Under the pieces are notes generated by a model, which was not told the origin of the DNA, ran no database searches, and saw only the letters and a list, made by a program, of their open reading frames with translations. Of a DNA stretch of 64,000 nt, positions 22,880-33,904 are shown one piece after another (position 1 is the first letter of the stretch; each line of letters opens with the position of its first letter). A program made the translations under genes and the position numbers. Origin of the DNA: Hydractinia symbiolongicarpus (Eukaryota; Cnidaria; Hydrozoa; Anthoathecata; Hydractiniidae). The DNA lies in assembly GCF_029227915.1 (NCBI RefSeq), contig NC_079880.1, forward strand, positions 31,243,501-31,307,500, given 5' to 3'.

Positions 22880-25370
22880 AAACAAACATAAAAATTTCTC
22901 GACAAAGTTCTCGACACAAAAGGCGAACTGAAGAAGCGGTTAAAAAATGTCTTATTTTCGACGATCCCTTAGTCACAAAAAAGTGCAGATATTAAAAGCA
23001 AGAAAAGTAAAAGTGGAGAAGTAGAAGTACAAAAGTAAAGTTAGAAGCCACGAGAAGTTACTTCGAAAGTGAAGAGTGCAGCTAGAAGTAGTAAAGAAAA
23101 GTTAGAAGTAGAAAATAAAAGCTTGGGTTTAAAGTCGATTTGGATTCACATATAGTTAGAAGTTTGATATTTTTAGACGTTATGTTTTTATGTCGCTAGA
23201 GTTACGTGTCAGGCAGACTCGCATTTGCCAGGAAAAAGTCACTTAAAAGCTTCAAATTCTTTAAGTTTTATGTTTTACCGCGTTTTTTATAAAAAAGCTA
23301 GCATTTACTGTTTTTTGCATAATTAATGTATCCCCCGGTGCGTAACTAATGTATTTGTCCTAAAATTCAAAATGCTGCATAAAGCTGTTAGCTGGCTACC
23401 AAACAAATGTGCCAGCGAAATAGAAAGTTTTGGTTTGTTGAACTAACTGCAAATGTCATAATTTTTACATTGCTATTGTTTTCCTTTATATATGTTTTAC
23501 TAAGCATAAACAGCTAGCTATAGACTTAGCTAAGTCTCCCCAGCTTAAGTATATTTAACTGGGTGTCTTAGGTACTGTTTTGTTAGCTGGCTAGCTAATG
23601 TTAGCTTCAAGGCTCCATCCCATAGCTAGCTTTAATCTATGAGTTTTGTCGTTATTCCTCTTTTTTTATGTATTTATAGCTACCTTAGTACTCAAACTTC
23701 TCTTCTTTTTTGAACACGAATTATGATGTAACAACAAGCTATAGCTACAAAATCTTTCTTGAACTTTTTAGGATACTGTGACACATTTTTATGCCCATAG
23801 AGAATAATTTTTTCACATTTCCTGTAAACTTTACAAGGGGACCACAATATGACAAGTGGAACAAATTTTATAGAATTTAAAGTGTGTGTATTAAGTTATT
23901 TTTTATTGTTTTGTTTCCTCATCCTGTTAAACTTTTGTCAGCCTACATGTAAAATGCCAGGTTTTTTTACAAGGGTTTTTGACATTTGATTGGAAATTTA
24001 TATATACGTGGGTTTATGACTTTGGGTTAAAAACATTTTTGAGAGGATGGTATGGTTGTCAGTTTATATTGTTGTGTTGCAAAATGCTGTTTTTTTGAAA
24101 TTTTGTGTAAACTTTTGTGGAAATAGACCACATGCAATATATATACTGAAAGAACAAATCTTTGTAGAATCAGACTTCACTGTAAGCTGTTGTAAAGCTG
24201 ATGTCTTTATCGGTAAAAATAACAGCCATATTTTACTAATTAAGAAAAAATAAAACGAGTTTGAAAGTTAAAAAGTATTTATTTGTTAAGCTTTTCGTAC
24301 ACTAAGTACATCTTCAGACTATATAAACAACTTTGTCTTTATATTTCGTATTATAAATTATTGTTTGGGAGAACTAACTGTATGTGATGTAATTTTTGCT
24401 GGAAGAAAATTCCATGGTTTCACGTTTTTGTTTTTCTTGAGAATTTTACAAAATTTTGTAGGGATAAATGTTTGCTGATAATAAAAAATTATATACTTAA
24501 TGTTCTGACTGAAACTGTTTTTGTTTTTTGTATTTTGTAATCTAAACGCGAGGACTGTATGCACTGAAATCACTGATTTTTTTAAATTTTGATGTGTTTC
24601 ATAACCTTTTTGTAGAAGATTAATGGGCAATGGCAATATACGACATGCTGAATGAACTTATTTTTGTTGATTTAGATGTGTTTCTCAAAAACCGATCTGT
24701 TTTACATTTTGTGAAAACTTTTGTTTACGAACCATATACAATGTTTCCAAAATAATGATCTTTGTTGATTCAAGCTCATTCTTTGCTCATTGATTTTTTG
24801 ACATTTAGGTTTAAAATTGTTGGTAAAGGGCAGTACGGAACTAAAAAGGATAATTTTTGTGTTCTTAACTGGTTGATTTTTACATTTTGTGTAAATTTTT
24901 GTGGGAGAGGATGGTATCCAACCGTAATGACTGATTTTTCTAGATTTAAATTTGATGTTTTCGAAACTATGGCTTTTTCATATTTTTGTATAATCTTTTA
25001 AGGGAAAGACAATATTTTAAATGTGTAAAATAACTTATATATTTGTTGATTTGCGCTAACTCTTGCAGGCCTCCTTTTTGACATTTCAGAATAAAATACT
25101 GAGGGTTTTCAACGTAATCACTTAAGATGTACATATTTGAGATGCGTTATTTCTGAGATTATTATTATCTAACTGTCGGTGTTCTTACTGTCGGTTTTGT
25201 GAGTATTGGTGTTGTGAGTGTCGATGTTGTGAGTGTCGTTGTTGTAACTTTTTATCAACTATATTTTACACCTTGCAAACTGTTCTTTTTTGCTTTGTGT
25301 AAGATTTGTGTGGAGGATTTAATGCGATTTGACATTTGATGTAAGATTTTAAGAACATTTTTTTTGTATA
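22880..25370. other. No gene seen; AT-rich with weak tandem structure
   Basis: Contains GCTAGC-rich stretches (about 23500-23640). Between about 23800 and 25000 there is a diverged repeated phrase, TTTTGTGTAAACTTTTGTGG and variants, suggesting an old tandem repeat of a few hundred bases. No coding evidence. Confidence 0.45.
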
Positions 25371-26700
25371 TGCACTACTGACGTCAGCAACACATCTAAA
25401 GCAACCTATTTTTCATTGGCCTTTTGCCTAAGTGGATTTTTCCACGGGCCTTATCAACTAGTCTATATAATAATACGCCAGTTCCGTGTGTCTGTAACAG
25501 GCAAAGTGGATATGTTCATTTTCCTTTAATCTTACCGAAATTTTCTTTGAAGTAACCGAAAAATGCATGTCTAATATGTTAAATTTTCTGACGTTACGAC
25601 GCGACGTCAATAGCACTACTTTAACGTCAATATCCTATATTAAATTAATGAAGCCATTACAGTGCACCTAAAATTTAGAGGCCAAATAACTTGGAAACGA
25701 GTTGGTGACGTCAATGTTTTTTAACCGCGTGGGTAACTAGGGACCACCTGGGACCAATTTGGGTAATTTTTCCAAACCCGGTCCCCAAATCCGTTTCGGA
25801 ATGAACGGGTTTATGACGTCATCAAAAAACCTTTAAACCACAATATTTCCGTAACCGTTGGTCAAAAGTACATGATCCTATACATTTTCTTGATCAGCGT
25901 TTCAAGATCTATACGAGGGAGGCAACAGGTACATGAATTTCTGAAAAAAAAATTTTTGTGTTTTCACGGGCCTTTGCTGACGTCAGGACAATTTTTAAAC
26001 ACTTATATCTCTTTTTGCGTTCCTCGAAAACATATCATCCTACACATTATTTTGATCAGCGTGATTCAACCTCTACACATTACAATAAAATAATAAAATA
26101 AATTTCTCTAACTTTTGGGGGATCTTCACTGCTGACGTCAGCAAAACATCTAAAACAACTTATTTTTCTATTGCCCATCTGCCTAAGTGGATTTCTCCAC
26201 GGGCCTTATCGACTAGTCTTATATAATAATACGGAGTGTATGTGACGGTCATAGTGGATAACGTCATTTTCCTTTGATGTCGCCGAAAAAAGTATGTCTC
26301 AAATGTTAAATTTTAATAACACGTCAATAACACTACTTTAACGTCAATATCCTACATTAAATTAATGAAGCCATTACAGTGGACTTAAAGCTTTAAGACC
26401 AAATAACTTGGAAACAAGGTGATAACGTCAATGATTTTTCACCGCGTGGGTAACTAGGGACTACCTAGGACTAATTTGGGTAATCCCAAACCCGGGTCCC
26501 TAAATCTGTTTCGGAATATACGGGTTGATGACGTCATCAAAAAACTTTTAAACCTTAATATCTCTGGCAACCGTTTGTTAAAAGTACGTGATCCTATACA
26601 TTCTTGATCAGCGTTTCAAGATCTATACAATGAAGGCAGCAGTTATACCTAGAAATTAAAAATAGGTTGCGAAGCATTCTCGCAAGTTGCAAGCAAAATT
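25371..26700 (+). mobile_element. Three tandem Helitron copies, plus strand
   Basis: The 3' end of one copy (hairpin GTGGATTTTTCCAC, CTAGT at 25458-25462) abuts a complete copy at 25462-26217 (5' TCTATATAATAATACGCC; 3' GTGGATTTCTCCAC, CTAGT). That copy abuts the 5' end of a third (TCTTATATAATAATACGG) running to about 26700, which lacks a canonical 3' end. The middle unit of about 756 bp is the best full-length reference here. No transposase is encoded. Confidence 0.75.
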
Positions 26701-27740
26701 TGTTCATCAAGAACCAGAGGCGGCAATGTTCGCGGGGATATGGGCCTTGAAGCTGGTAGCACCCTCCCCCTCCCTGCTGTAGCCAGGATGAATTTAATTT
26801 CGGGAGCCATCCACATTCGGGAAAATTGCAAGAACTAATTGAGCAATTTAAATAACCTACTCTGGTATATTTTTTAGGAATTTCTAGGAAATGTGACAGG
26901 ACTACGCGCTCTTTTTGTAAGAACAACTCTATAAGGACAGAACCCAAATATTTCTCGATGAATAGGAACAAAGCTGTTTTTACAACTAACAACCTAAGTC
27001 AGAATTTTGTTAGAAAAAAAGGACAAACCAGAATCTGAATTTTTTTGCACTTCTTTTTACACTACCGTAAAGTTTCATGAGTGAGAACAAAGTAGGACTT
27101 ATTTCGGAAGTTGTGTAGGCACTAAAACAACGCAAGAACAAATCAGACGAAAACGGGTGCAATAAAACAAAATATATCTTTTGGAAATTTTAATTGCGTG
27201 GATTTTGAACATTTCTGAAAGCAATCTAACAATACAAAACATTTAAAATTAACTTCCATTTTTTGTAAATAAAAAATTTGATTTTGAATCCAATCTTTTA
27301 AATCTAAAAATTTACAAAATAATAATGACAACATCATATAAGGTTTAATTTGTTTGTTTAATCCCGTCTCACACGTAGTTAGATTACATTTTTGTCTATA
27401 CATTAAGCTTCCAGCCTTCCGAGGTGTAGCTAGATGACCTAAAAAACAAAAAAAACCCATAAGAACCCATAAGAAAATGACAAAAATTATTTCAAAACAT
27501 CATTAATGTTACAGGCATAATCACACTGAAATTTTACAAGTTACAACAATGGTTTTTATACATAGAAGTGCACACACAAGGCCTAGTTTCATTCTAATAA
27601 ATATCAGTTTGTCTGACTTATTGTAAACAAAAAAACGTGTTTTTATAATAAGAAACAAAACTGTCGTGCAGTTAGCCAATAACAGTGCTCAATAAACATA
27701 CAAGTTTAGAGCTTATTAGTAAAGGAAGTAAAAATTAACT
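26701..27740. other. No gene seen
   Basis: Open frames on the minus strand (for example 27143-27460) show no recognisable domain. A GGTTGCGAAGCATTCTCGCA phrase at the left edge recurs near 22090 next to another Helitron copy. Confidence 0.45.
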
Positions 27741-27744
27741 TGAC

Positions 27745-27792
27745 ATTGGTTCGGTACTCCGAGTTTCGTGTTATACACTCATCAGCCAAATT
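27745..27792 (-). ncRNA. Hammerhead ribozyme-like motif in the Penelope-like element
   Basis: On the minus strand: stem I strand TTGG, core CTGATGA (27779-27785), stem II GTG/CAC with loop TATAA, core GAAA (27764-27767), stem III TCGG/CCGA with loop AGTA, then CCAA closing stem I. Both invariant core strands are present. The expected U16.1-H17 step before the stem I 3' strand is not evident, so the copy may be cleavage-dead. Hammerhead motifs are known from Penelope-like terminal repeats. Confidence 0.6.
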
Positions 27793-27915
27793 ATACAAGT
27801 GAAAAAAGTAAACAAAAAAATTCGTATCTATCTATTTGACAAGATAAATTCCTAAGAGACATCATTAAATGCGTGGTGTTATAAACATGTGAATAGATAA
27901 TTGGCTAAGTAATTA

Positions 27916-28431
27916 TCAGTCCTTAGATTTATAATTAGCCAAAAGAAACTTATTTGTGTGACGACATTTAGCAATGAGTTCACTGCGTTTGTTTAAAAGC
28001 TCACTTTTGTCTTTGTAATAGAGGATTTCAAATTTTTCTTGAAGGCAAAGAGGACAATTTCGTGAATTGTTAGTGTAGCTTTGTACTTGCTTGATGGTCG
28101 ACCATTTGAGCGTCGGGGTGACATTGCTTTTCTCTTTCAAGTCCCAAACGTATGATGAAAGTGACGTGCTGTTCTTGTACTTTTTGTTGCTAAAAGACTG
28201 TTTGTGGCCATTGAATCTTGTCTTAAACGATTTCTCAGTCAGACCAATGTAGACTTTCTTTTGGTGAGCGGGTGCTGTAACTTCGCATTTGTATATGACG
28301 GACGTCACTTGGCAGTTTCCTTCCAATGGACATTCGGGTTTTCTTCTGCAATTGCAGCTTGCTGTAACTGGTGTGTCGGATTTCGAGACTTTCAAATTAT
28401 GCGATTTGATGATGGTGGCCATGTTTTCCAT
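27916..28431 (-). CDS. GIY-YIG endonuclease domain of a Penelope-like element
   Basis: 171 codons, open to a stop at 27916. The N-terminal zinc-binding-like region is CNCRRKPECPLEGNC. The nuclease core follows: IYKCEV, then KKVYIGLTEKSFKTRFNGH, with the Tyr, Arg and His of the family, then SLSSYVWDLKE, a PTLKWS segment, NCPLCLQEK with a paired Cys, and NKRSELIAKCRHTNKF at the C-terminus. In Penelope-like elements this domain follows the reverse transcriptase and nicks target DNA. Here it is a leftover of a 5'-truncated insertion; an independent host function is possible but unsupported. Confidence 0.82.
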   Translation of the reverse strand: MENMATIIKSHNLKVSKSDTPVTASCNCRRKPECPLEGNCQVTSVIYKCEVTAPAHQKKVYIGLTEKSFKTRFNGHKQSFSNKKYKNSTSLSSYVWDLKEKSNVTPTLKWSTIKQVQSYTNNSRNCPLCLQEKFEILYYKDKSELLNKRSELIAKCRHTNKFLLANYKSKD

Positions 28432-28470
28432 GCAGCTGTAGCTATTTCAATATCGCATTTTCATGATTAG

Positions 28471-29462
28471 CCGTGGTGACAAAAAATCAAAACATTGCAT
28501 TAAAACGAGGTTAGTTTAGATAAAGTTAAGGACGCCAAGTTGTTTACTAGCTGTCCTGACCTTAGCTATAAACAAATGTTGGTTTTATAATTTTCAACTG
28601 CCATATTGAAAGGATCGTAGTGGATAAAAGTATATTGAGGGTATTAGTAGTGGTAGTGTGACAAAAATTATGAATATTTATTGATGTTAAGTGTGTATTT
28701 ATGGCAACTTTAATGTTGGCTAGCTATAGCTAGCTAGCCAACAAACTTCTTGTTTCTTACTCCTACAAAAAGCTTATATATTCTATACTGTAAATTATAA
28801 AATGTTTACCTAGTTTACTCAAACTTCATATAACTTATATAATTATAATTTACATATATTATAATTGTATAGGTTATAATTATTTTCCTAAAAAAGTTAC
28901 CCAGCTTTTCATAGCTAGATATTATAGGTTGAATGTTATAGCTAGCATGTACTCAAATGATGTGCTGCCCAGCTATGTATCGTTATTATTGTCACACTCC
29001 CCTGCTAATACACTTTAACCTTTCCATTTAATATACATTTATAATGAACATATTTTGGCTCAACCCAGTGTACTCAGTAATCACAAATTGTTTGTTTTGG
29101 TTTGTCTGTTCAGATTCAAATTAGTATTGTAGGTTTATCATTTCTTAAACATGTAAGGCTGTTTATTTTATTTAAAAATTTCTTAACTTTCTTAGGCCAT
29201 ATAACTTATAGGTTATAAGTTATTGTGGTAAATCGATCAAGTAATAAACATATCTAAGGTAGAGCTACCCAGCTTACCTGGCTAAACATTATTGCACTGA
29301 CACAAGATGTGACTTGAAACAAATCGTGAGCGGTTTGTTCATCTACAATTCTCTTAGCTTTTGAAGGAATCACCCTCTCCCCCCAAAAATGCCTATTGAT
29401 TATCATTTCATTAAAATACATAGTTTTCTGTATAAAAAATCTATTGCCCCCTTACAGTACCT
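28471..29462. other. No gene seen; TAGCTAGC-rich AT DNA
   Basis: AT-rich sequence with TAGCTAGCTAGCC near 28725-28740 and several GTTATA/TATAAC phrases. No coding or RNA feature recognised. Confidence 0.5.
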
Positions 29463-29915
29463 TAAATTCAGAAACTCAACAAGTATAATACAGAAAAGTT
29501 TTTATGTTAATTCTATTAGATTTTTCTAAGAAGAGCACCGCTTAAGAAAATTATTTTTATATACATAAGTTTTTTATCTTTGCTTTTACGTACAAATAAA
29601 TTACAATACCCATAGTTATACTTGACGTGAAATAACAATCTGGCAAAACTTATAAATATAATAATACTGGCAATACTTATAGAAATACTACCTATTGACA
29701 GAACATTTTGTGAATTTAAAAAACTACAACAATTATCTATTATTATTAAATTCAGAAACTCAACAAGTTAATACAGAAAAGTTTTTATGTTAATTCTATC
29801 AGATTTGTCTAAGAAGAGCACCCCTTAAGAAAATTATTTTTATATACATAAGTTTTTTATCTTTGCTTTTACGTACAAATAAATTACAATACCCATAGTT
29901 ATACTTGACGCTGGA
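29463..29915. repeat. Direct repeat of about 165 bp, two copies
   Basis: Copy 1 at about 29463-29629 and copy 2 at about 29749-29910 are nearly identical. Both contain AATTCAGAAACTCAACAAGT, AAGAAGAGCACC and CATAGTTATACTTGACG. Copy 2 abuts the Mutator-like coding remnant. This may be a local duplication or paired terminal repeats. Confidence 0.75.
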
Positions 29916-30320
29916 CCATTAATGTTTTCACCTTGAAGTTCATTTGCTGCTCTTTTCATGCTAGCTTTAGCTGCCTTATCATAAGCATGATAAATTTCTC
30001 CATTGTTTAAGCTATGGAATGATGCATTTCCAATGCTATGCATGTTCATACAATGTGCGAAAGTTTGCATTCCATGGTGGCCGCGTCCAATTTCTCGAAA
30101 CACAATAACCGCTCTTGCGTTAGCCTCATATATTTGACGACCTTGAGTGCGAGTTTGCCTTTTACATTGAGGTGAAGAATATAACGAGCCCTTCCATTCA
30201 CATGTCATACACATAAACTCCAAGTGATGAACCAGTCCCATTCGCTTTTCAGAGTTATCAAATATAGTTAACTGTGGATGACGTTTACATTCGGGACAAA
30301 CTAACAGTGGCGTAATAAAA
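29911..30320 (-). pseudogene. Mutator-like transposase-domain fragment
   Basis: Minus-strand coding remnant open from about 30320 to 29911. It begins with two CxxC pairs (CPEC, CMTCEW) separated by HPQLTIFDN, resembling a zinc-binding head. It continues with NARAVIVFREIGRGHHGMQT, NMHSI and YHAYDKAAKASMKRAANELQ. The REIGRGH...M.TF pattern matches the Mutator-like domain widespread in invertebrate transposon-derived proteins. The frame runs on to 29840, but its last part lies in the direct repeat and is probably not original. The catalytic part is absent. Bounded on the right by a LINE. Confidence 0.6.
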
Positions 30321-30342
30321 CTTGAGTAATTAATTGAGTAAT

Positions 30343-31800
30343 TAAAAAGGATGCAAGTTAGACTTCAAAAAGGCAGCTGATATTTACGGTATCTCACCAA
30401 AATTTTTAAAAATCGCAGCGCCTGCAATCAGCAGTCCTATTGCTCAAATTATAAATAAGTCTTTTGAGCTGGGGAAATATCCATCGTTATTGAAAACAGC
30501 AAAAGTAATCCCCGTACACAAAGGAGATTCAAAACTGGATGTCTCTAATTATAGGCCAATCTCCTTACTCCCTGTAGTAAGTAAGATCTTTGAAAAGGTT
30601 ATGTTTGATCGTCTATACAACTTTGTAACCAAAATGAATCTTTTACACAGTAAGCAATATGGATTCCAAAAAAATAAGTCAACAGAGCAAGCCATTTTAG
30701 ATCTTCAGGCAAATATTGTGGAAAGACTGGAAAAGGAAGAGATACCATGTGCTATCTTTTTAGACTTTGCTAAAGTTTTCGATACTGTTAACCATCGTAT
30801 ACTTATTCAAAAACTAAATTTTTATGGTGTTAGAGGCCTAGCACTAGATTGGTTTTCCTCATACATTACAAATCGCACTCAATGTGTATCAGTGAAAAAC
30901 AGCAATTCACACTTCATAAATATAGAGAATGGAGTCCCTCAAGGCAGTGTACTAGGTCCACTTCTTTTCTTACTCTACATAAATGACATTATCACAGCTT
31001 CTCCAGTTCTTCAATTTTATTTATTTGCAGATGACACCAGTATATTCTACTCGCATAAAAACAGACAAACACTTGAAAAAGTCTTAAATCTTGAACTATC
31101 TAAATTATCTGATTGGCTGACTGCAAACAAACTAAGTCTCAATGTTAAGAAGTCAAGTGTACTCATTTTCCGTCCTAAAAATGCCAATACACTTCTTGAT
31201 TCTAAAATCTATATTAATGGTCTACAAATTGAGGAGAAGGAACACAGTAAATATCTTGGCATAATTATTGATAATAAGTTAACTTTTTCCCAACAAATTG
31301 CTAACATCAAATTAAAACTAATGAAAGGTAATTGTTTACTTGCAAAGTTGAGACACTTTGTCCCTGAAGGTCTACTGAGAAATCTATACAATGCGCAAAT
31401 TCAACCTTTCATTGATTATGGTTCTCTAATTTGGAGCACAGCGTCACAAGGTTATCTGAATGATCTATCAAAATCTATCAATAAAAGCGTTCGGATCATT
31501 AATTTCTGTAAACAAGACGAACCGGTAAGTCCTTTATTTGTAAAAACCAAAATACTTCCCCTTGATCTCAACATTGAAATGACCGTAGGTAAATTCTTTT
31601 GGAAACTGAATGTATTGCCTAGCCCCTATCACCCGACACGTTTGATTCCTCCATTCAAGAGAACTGAAGTAGGACAAAAATTCATCACGTATAGTGGAGT
31701 GAGAGTGTGGAATAAAATTCCTGAAAATATAATTAAGTCATCCTCCCTTAATATTTTTAAAAAATCTTACAGAAATCATCTTATTTCGACACTGCAATAA
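30343..31800 (+). CDS. LINE reverse transcriptase (5'-truncated)
   Basis: One uninterrupted frame of about 485 codons from the truncation point to TAA at 31800. Reverse transcriptase motifs in order: VIPVHKGD and NYRPISLLP, QYGFQKNKSTEQAI, FLDFAKVFDTVNH (motif A), GVPQGSVLGPLLFLLYIND (motif B), LFADDTSIF (motif C), KYLGI (thumb), and a C-terminal region ending in RNHLISTLQ. Motif A carries Val where most relatives have Ala (KVFD). This is the least damaged LINE ORF in the window, so the insertion may be young. No endonuclease remains, so it could not move on its own. Confidence 0.85.
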
Positions 31801-32410
31801 GTGGAACTATTTTCTGTCAAGTAAACACTATATCAACCTCCAATAATGTTCTTTATATCTCCTTTTCTTTTAAATTATATTGAAACGACAATGCATATGT
31901 GTATTAACGTAGCCATTGGTTGACTGCACATAGACTTGTCAACTGCACATAGACTTGGTACAATTCTCTTTGAGTTTCTTGGGAGGTCTGTGTGCAGTTA
32001 ACCAATTGCTACTTTCCTTTTAAATTCCATTACACATAATTATTAAAAATCATTCTATTTCTATTTCATCATAGCTTTCTTTTTGTTATATCCATATTTG
32101 AGATTGTTGTCATTGTTGCACTCCTCGGGACATTACGCGCGCGGCTCATCATGAAAGAGAAAAAAGAAAGAAGAAAAAAAAAAAAAAAAAAGAAAAAAAG
32201 AAAAAACACGCACACGAAGGAGTACTGAGCTCGGTTGATCCTCTGTGATTATTCTCAGTATCCTCAGTCTACATCAAATTTATAAAAAATAATAATTGTT
32301 GTCATTCAGCCATTATCAGATGTTTTTTTTTTTAACTTTGTAAATATTGCAACAAACGATGTATATAGTTAGACTGGAAGATAATCTTCTTATCTTATCT
32401 TATCTTATTC
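30343..32410 (+). mobile_element. CR1/jockey-type LINE, 5'-truncated
   Basis: Reverse transcriptase ORF followed by a roughly 600-bp 3' region with an A-rich stretch (about 32158-32206) and a terminal (TTATC)n tail near 32390-32410. The 5' part, including the endonuclease, is missing, as expected from incomplete reverse transcription. It adjoins the Mutator-like remnant. Confidence 0.75.
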
Positions 32411-32984
32411 ATCTTAGAAATAGTCTGTGTTTTGTATATTATCATCAGGTACATCCATGCTCTTATCATTTGTATTTAGTTTCTTAGAACTAGAACATTC
32501 TAACTCTGGAGTAACTTCTGTAACAATTTCAATTGCACATACATTTTTTGAGTGTAAATATTTTCACAACCAAACAGTCACTAGCTAGTAACAACGCTAG
32601 AACTGCTCGTGTCATCAGAAACAGCCGAAATGTGGTTACAGAGTATTGCTAAACTATCTGAAAAGCAAATAAGATAAACCCTACTAAAAGCGCCCAAAAA
32701 GGTAAAAGAGACTTAAAAAGGTCAATTTCTGTCTAAAATATGGTTGCTAGGGACGTTAAGGTAAAAAATTTCAAAGTTTTTGCAGCGTTTTCCGTTAAAA
32801 AAGGCAATTAATGCATACACCATCTGAAAGAACAGGAAATTCTGCATAAAATACGCCCAAAATATTAAAACCACAATTTTTTTAGGAGCACCACCTTAAT
32901 GACTAGTATTGTAAATAGTTTTAAAAAAGATAAAAAAAGAGAATTTCCAAGAAAGATATATTTTCTTCTACCATTGTCTCGTTT

Positions 32985-33140
32985 TGACGTCATCACTTCC
33001 TGTGATGCACGGCCATCTGTCGATGGAAGGAAAGTGTGCGCATGCGCTGGGTTTTTTAAAAATCACGCGTGGTTTCCGAATTCCATAATGGCTTCCTGCG
33101 CTCAAGGGATGCGGACGCGGCGAAAAATATCTTTAAAAAA
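32985..33140. promoter_or_regulatory. CpG-richer segment with CRE and NRF1-like palindromes
   Basis: TGACGTCA at 32985-32992 and TGCGCATGCGC at 33037-33047 lie within a short CpG-rich stretch that stands out from AT-rich surroundings. An ATG at 33088 opens only a 21-codon frame. It could be a host promoter or a first exon whose gene lies elsewhere; no downstream coding exon was recognised. Confidence 0.35.
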
Positions 33141-33552
33141 CATGAAATTTTAGGCCCCGTGGAAAAGAGAGGGAGCTTGGTCAGCTTTTTTTAGAGAAAT
33201 AAACCATGCCGGATGAACGAAAGCCCAAAATAGCAAGTTCCTTTGGCGATAAGCTGCGGTGACACATGGCTGAAAAAGACAACCTGGATTCGTCTTGGAA
33301 ATGTGGTTGCAAGGAAATCGAACACGATATTTCAAGTTCTACCCAAACTAGGAATATCAGGTAAATTTTTTTTGATAGAGTATTGTTTGGAGAACTTATT
33401 TTGATTGGAGTGATGTTGGTGTACTTTTTTTTGTGAGCACCATTATATATAGCTCAAAGGTAGCCAAAAAATTTTAAAATACCCGAAGTAGCCATATTTG
33501 CTATCATCTAATTCCATTATAATAAATTTTAGAAATTAGATTAGTGATTATG

Positions 33553-33901
33553 TGGCGCCGTAGATTAGTGGTTATAGCTCTCGTACTCTGTGTGGGAGAC
33601 CGGGGTTCGATTCCTCTTGACGGCGATTTAACATGGGCGAGTGAATGTTACCATAGCCCCGGGTTAACCCAAGCCATGTGACGGAAATTGGGAAGATGGC
33701 ACACTGTGTGGGCTGTTGGATGTTGCTGGGAGTTGTCTAGTAGAGCGCGGGCTCTAATTGGGTTTGCGTAGCTCAAAATGAGCATTAAATACTCTAGGAC
33801 TCTCCATCTACCCCATGGCCCCTCCTGGAAATAATAGACAGGGTATATCCCTCGATATTTGTGAGGCTAGCCATGTAAAATATGCACATCTATCTATCTA
33901 A
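33553..33901 (+). mobile_element. tRNA-derived SINE, copy 1
   Basis: The head resembles a tRNA: GCGCCGTAGATTAGTGGTTA (A-box region), GGTTCGATTCC (B-box), and CGCCGT pairing with ACGGCG as acceptor strands. A body of about 270 bp (GTTACCATAGCCCCGGG, GGCACACTGTGTGGG, ATTAAATACTCTAGGACTC) and a CTATCTATC tail follow. About 93% similar by eye to the copy at 36255. Confidence 0.88.
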
Positions 33902-33904
33902 CAT

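Larger units (their letters stand above)
27740..28470 (-). mobile_element. Penelope-like element, 5'-truncated 3' part
   Basis: Minus-strand retroelement remnant consisting of a GIY-YIG endonuclease domain and, downstream of it, a hammerhead-like motif. That combination is characteristic of Penelope-like elements. The reverse transcriptase is missing: homology fades near 28470, where a frame break precedes SYSCMENM. Confidence 0.78.

Noticed and set aside
24260-24345. Second hammerhead-like motif (minus-strand CTGAAGA ... GTAC/GTAC ... GAAA)
   Set aside because: An extra base separates the core from stem II, and stems I and III do not pair convincingly. There is no retroelement coding sequence beside it.
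26594-26992. 132-codon minus-strand open frame
   Set aside because: It overlaps a Helitron copy at one end and shows no recognisable domain.
33553-33625. Genuine tRNA gene at the SINE head
   Set aside because: The same head with the same body occurs at 36255, with a microsatellite tail, so it is SINE sequence.
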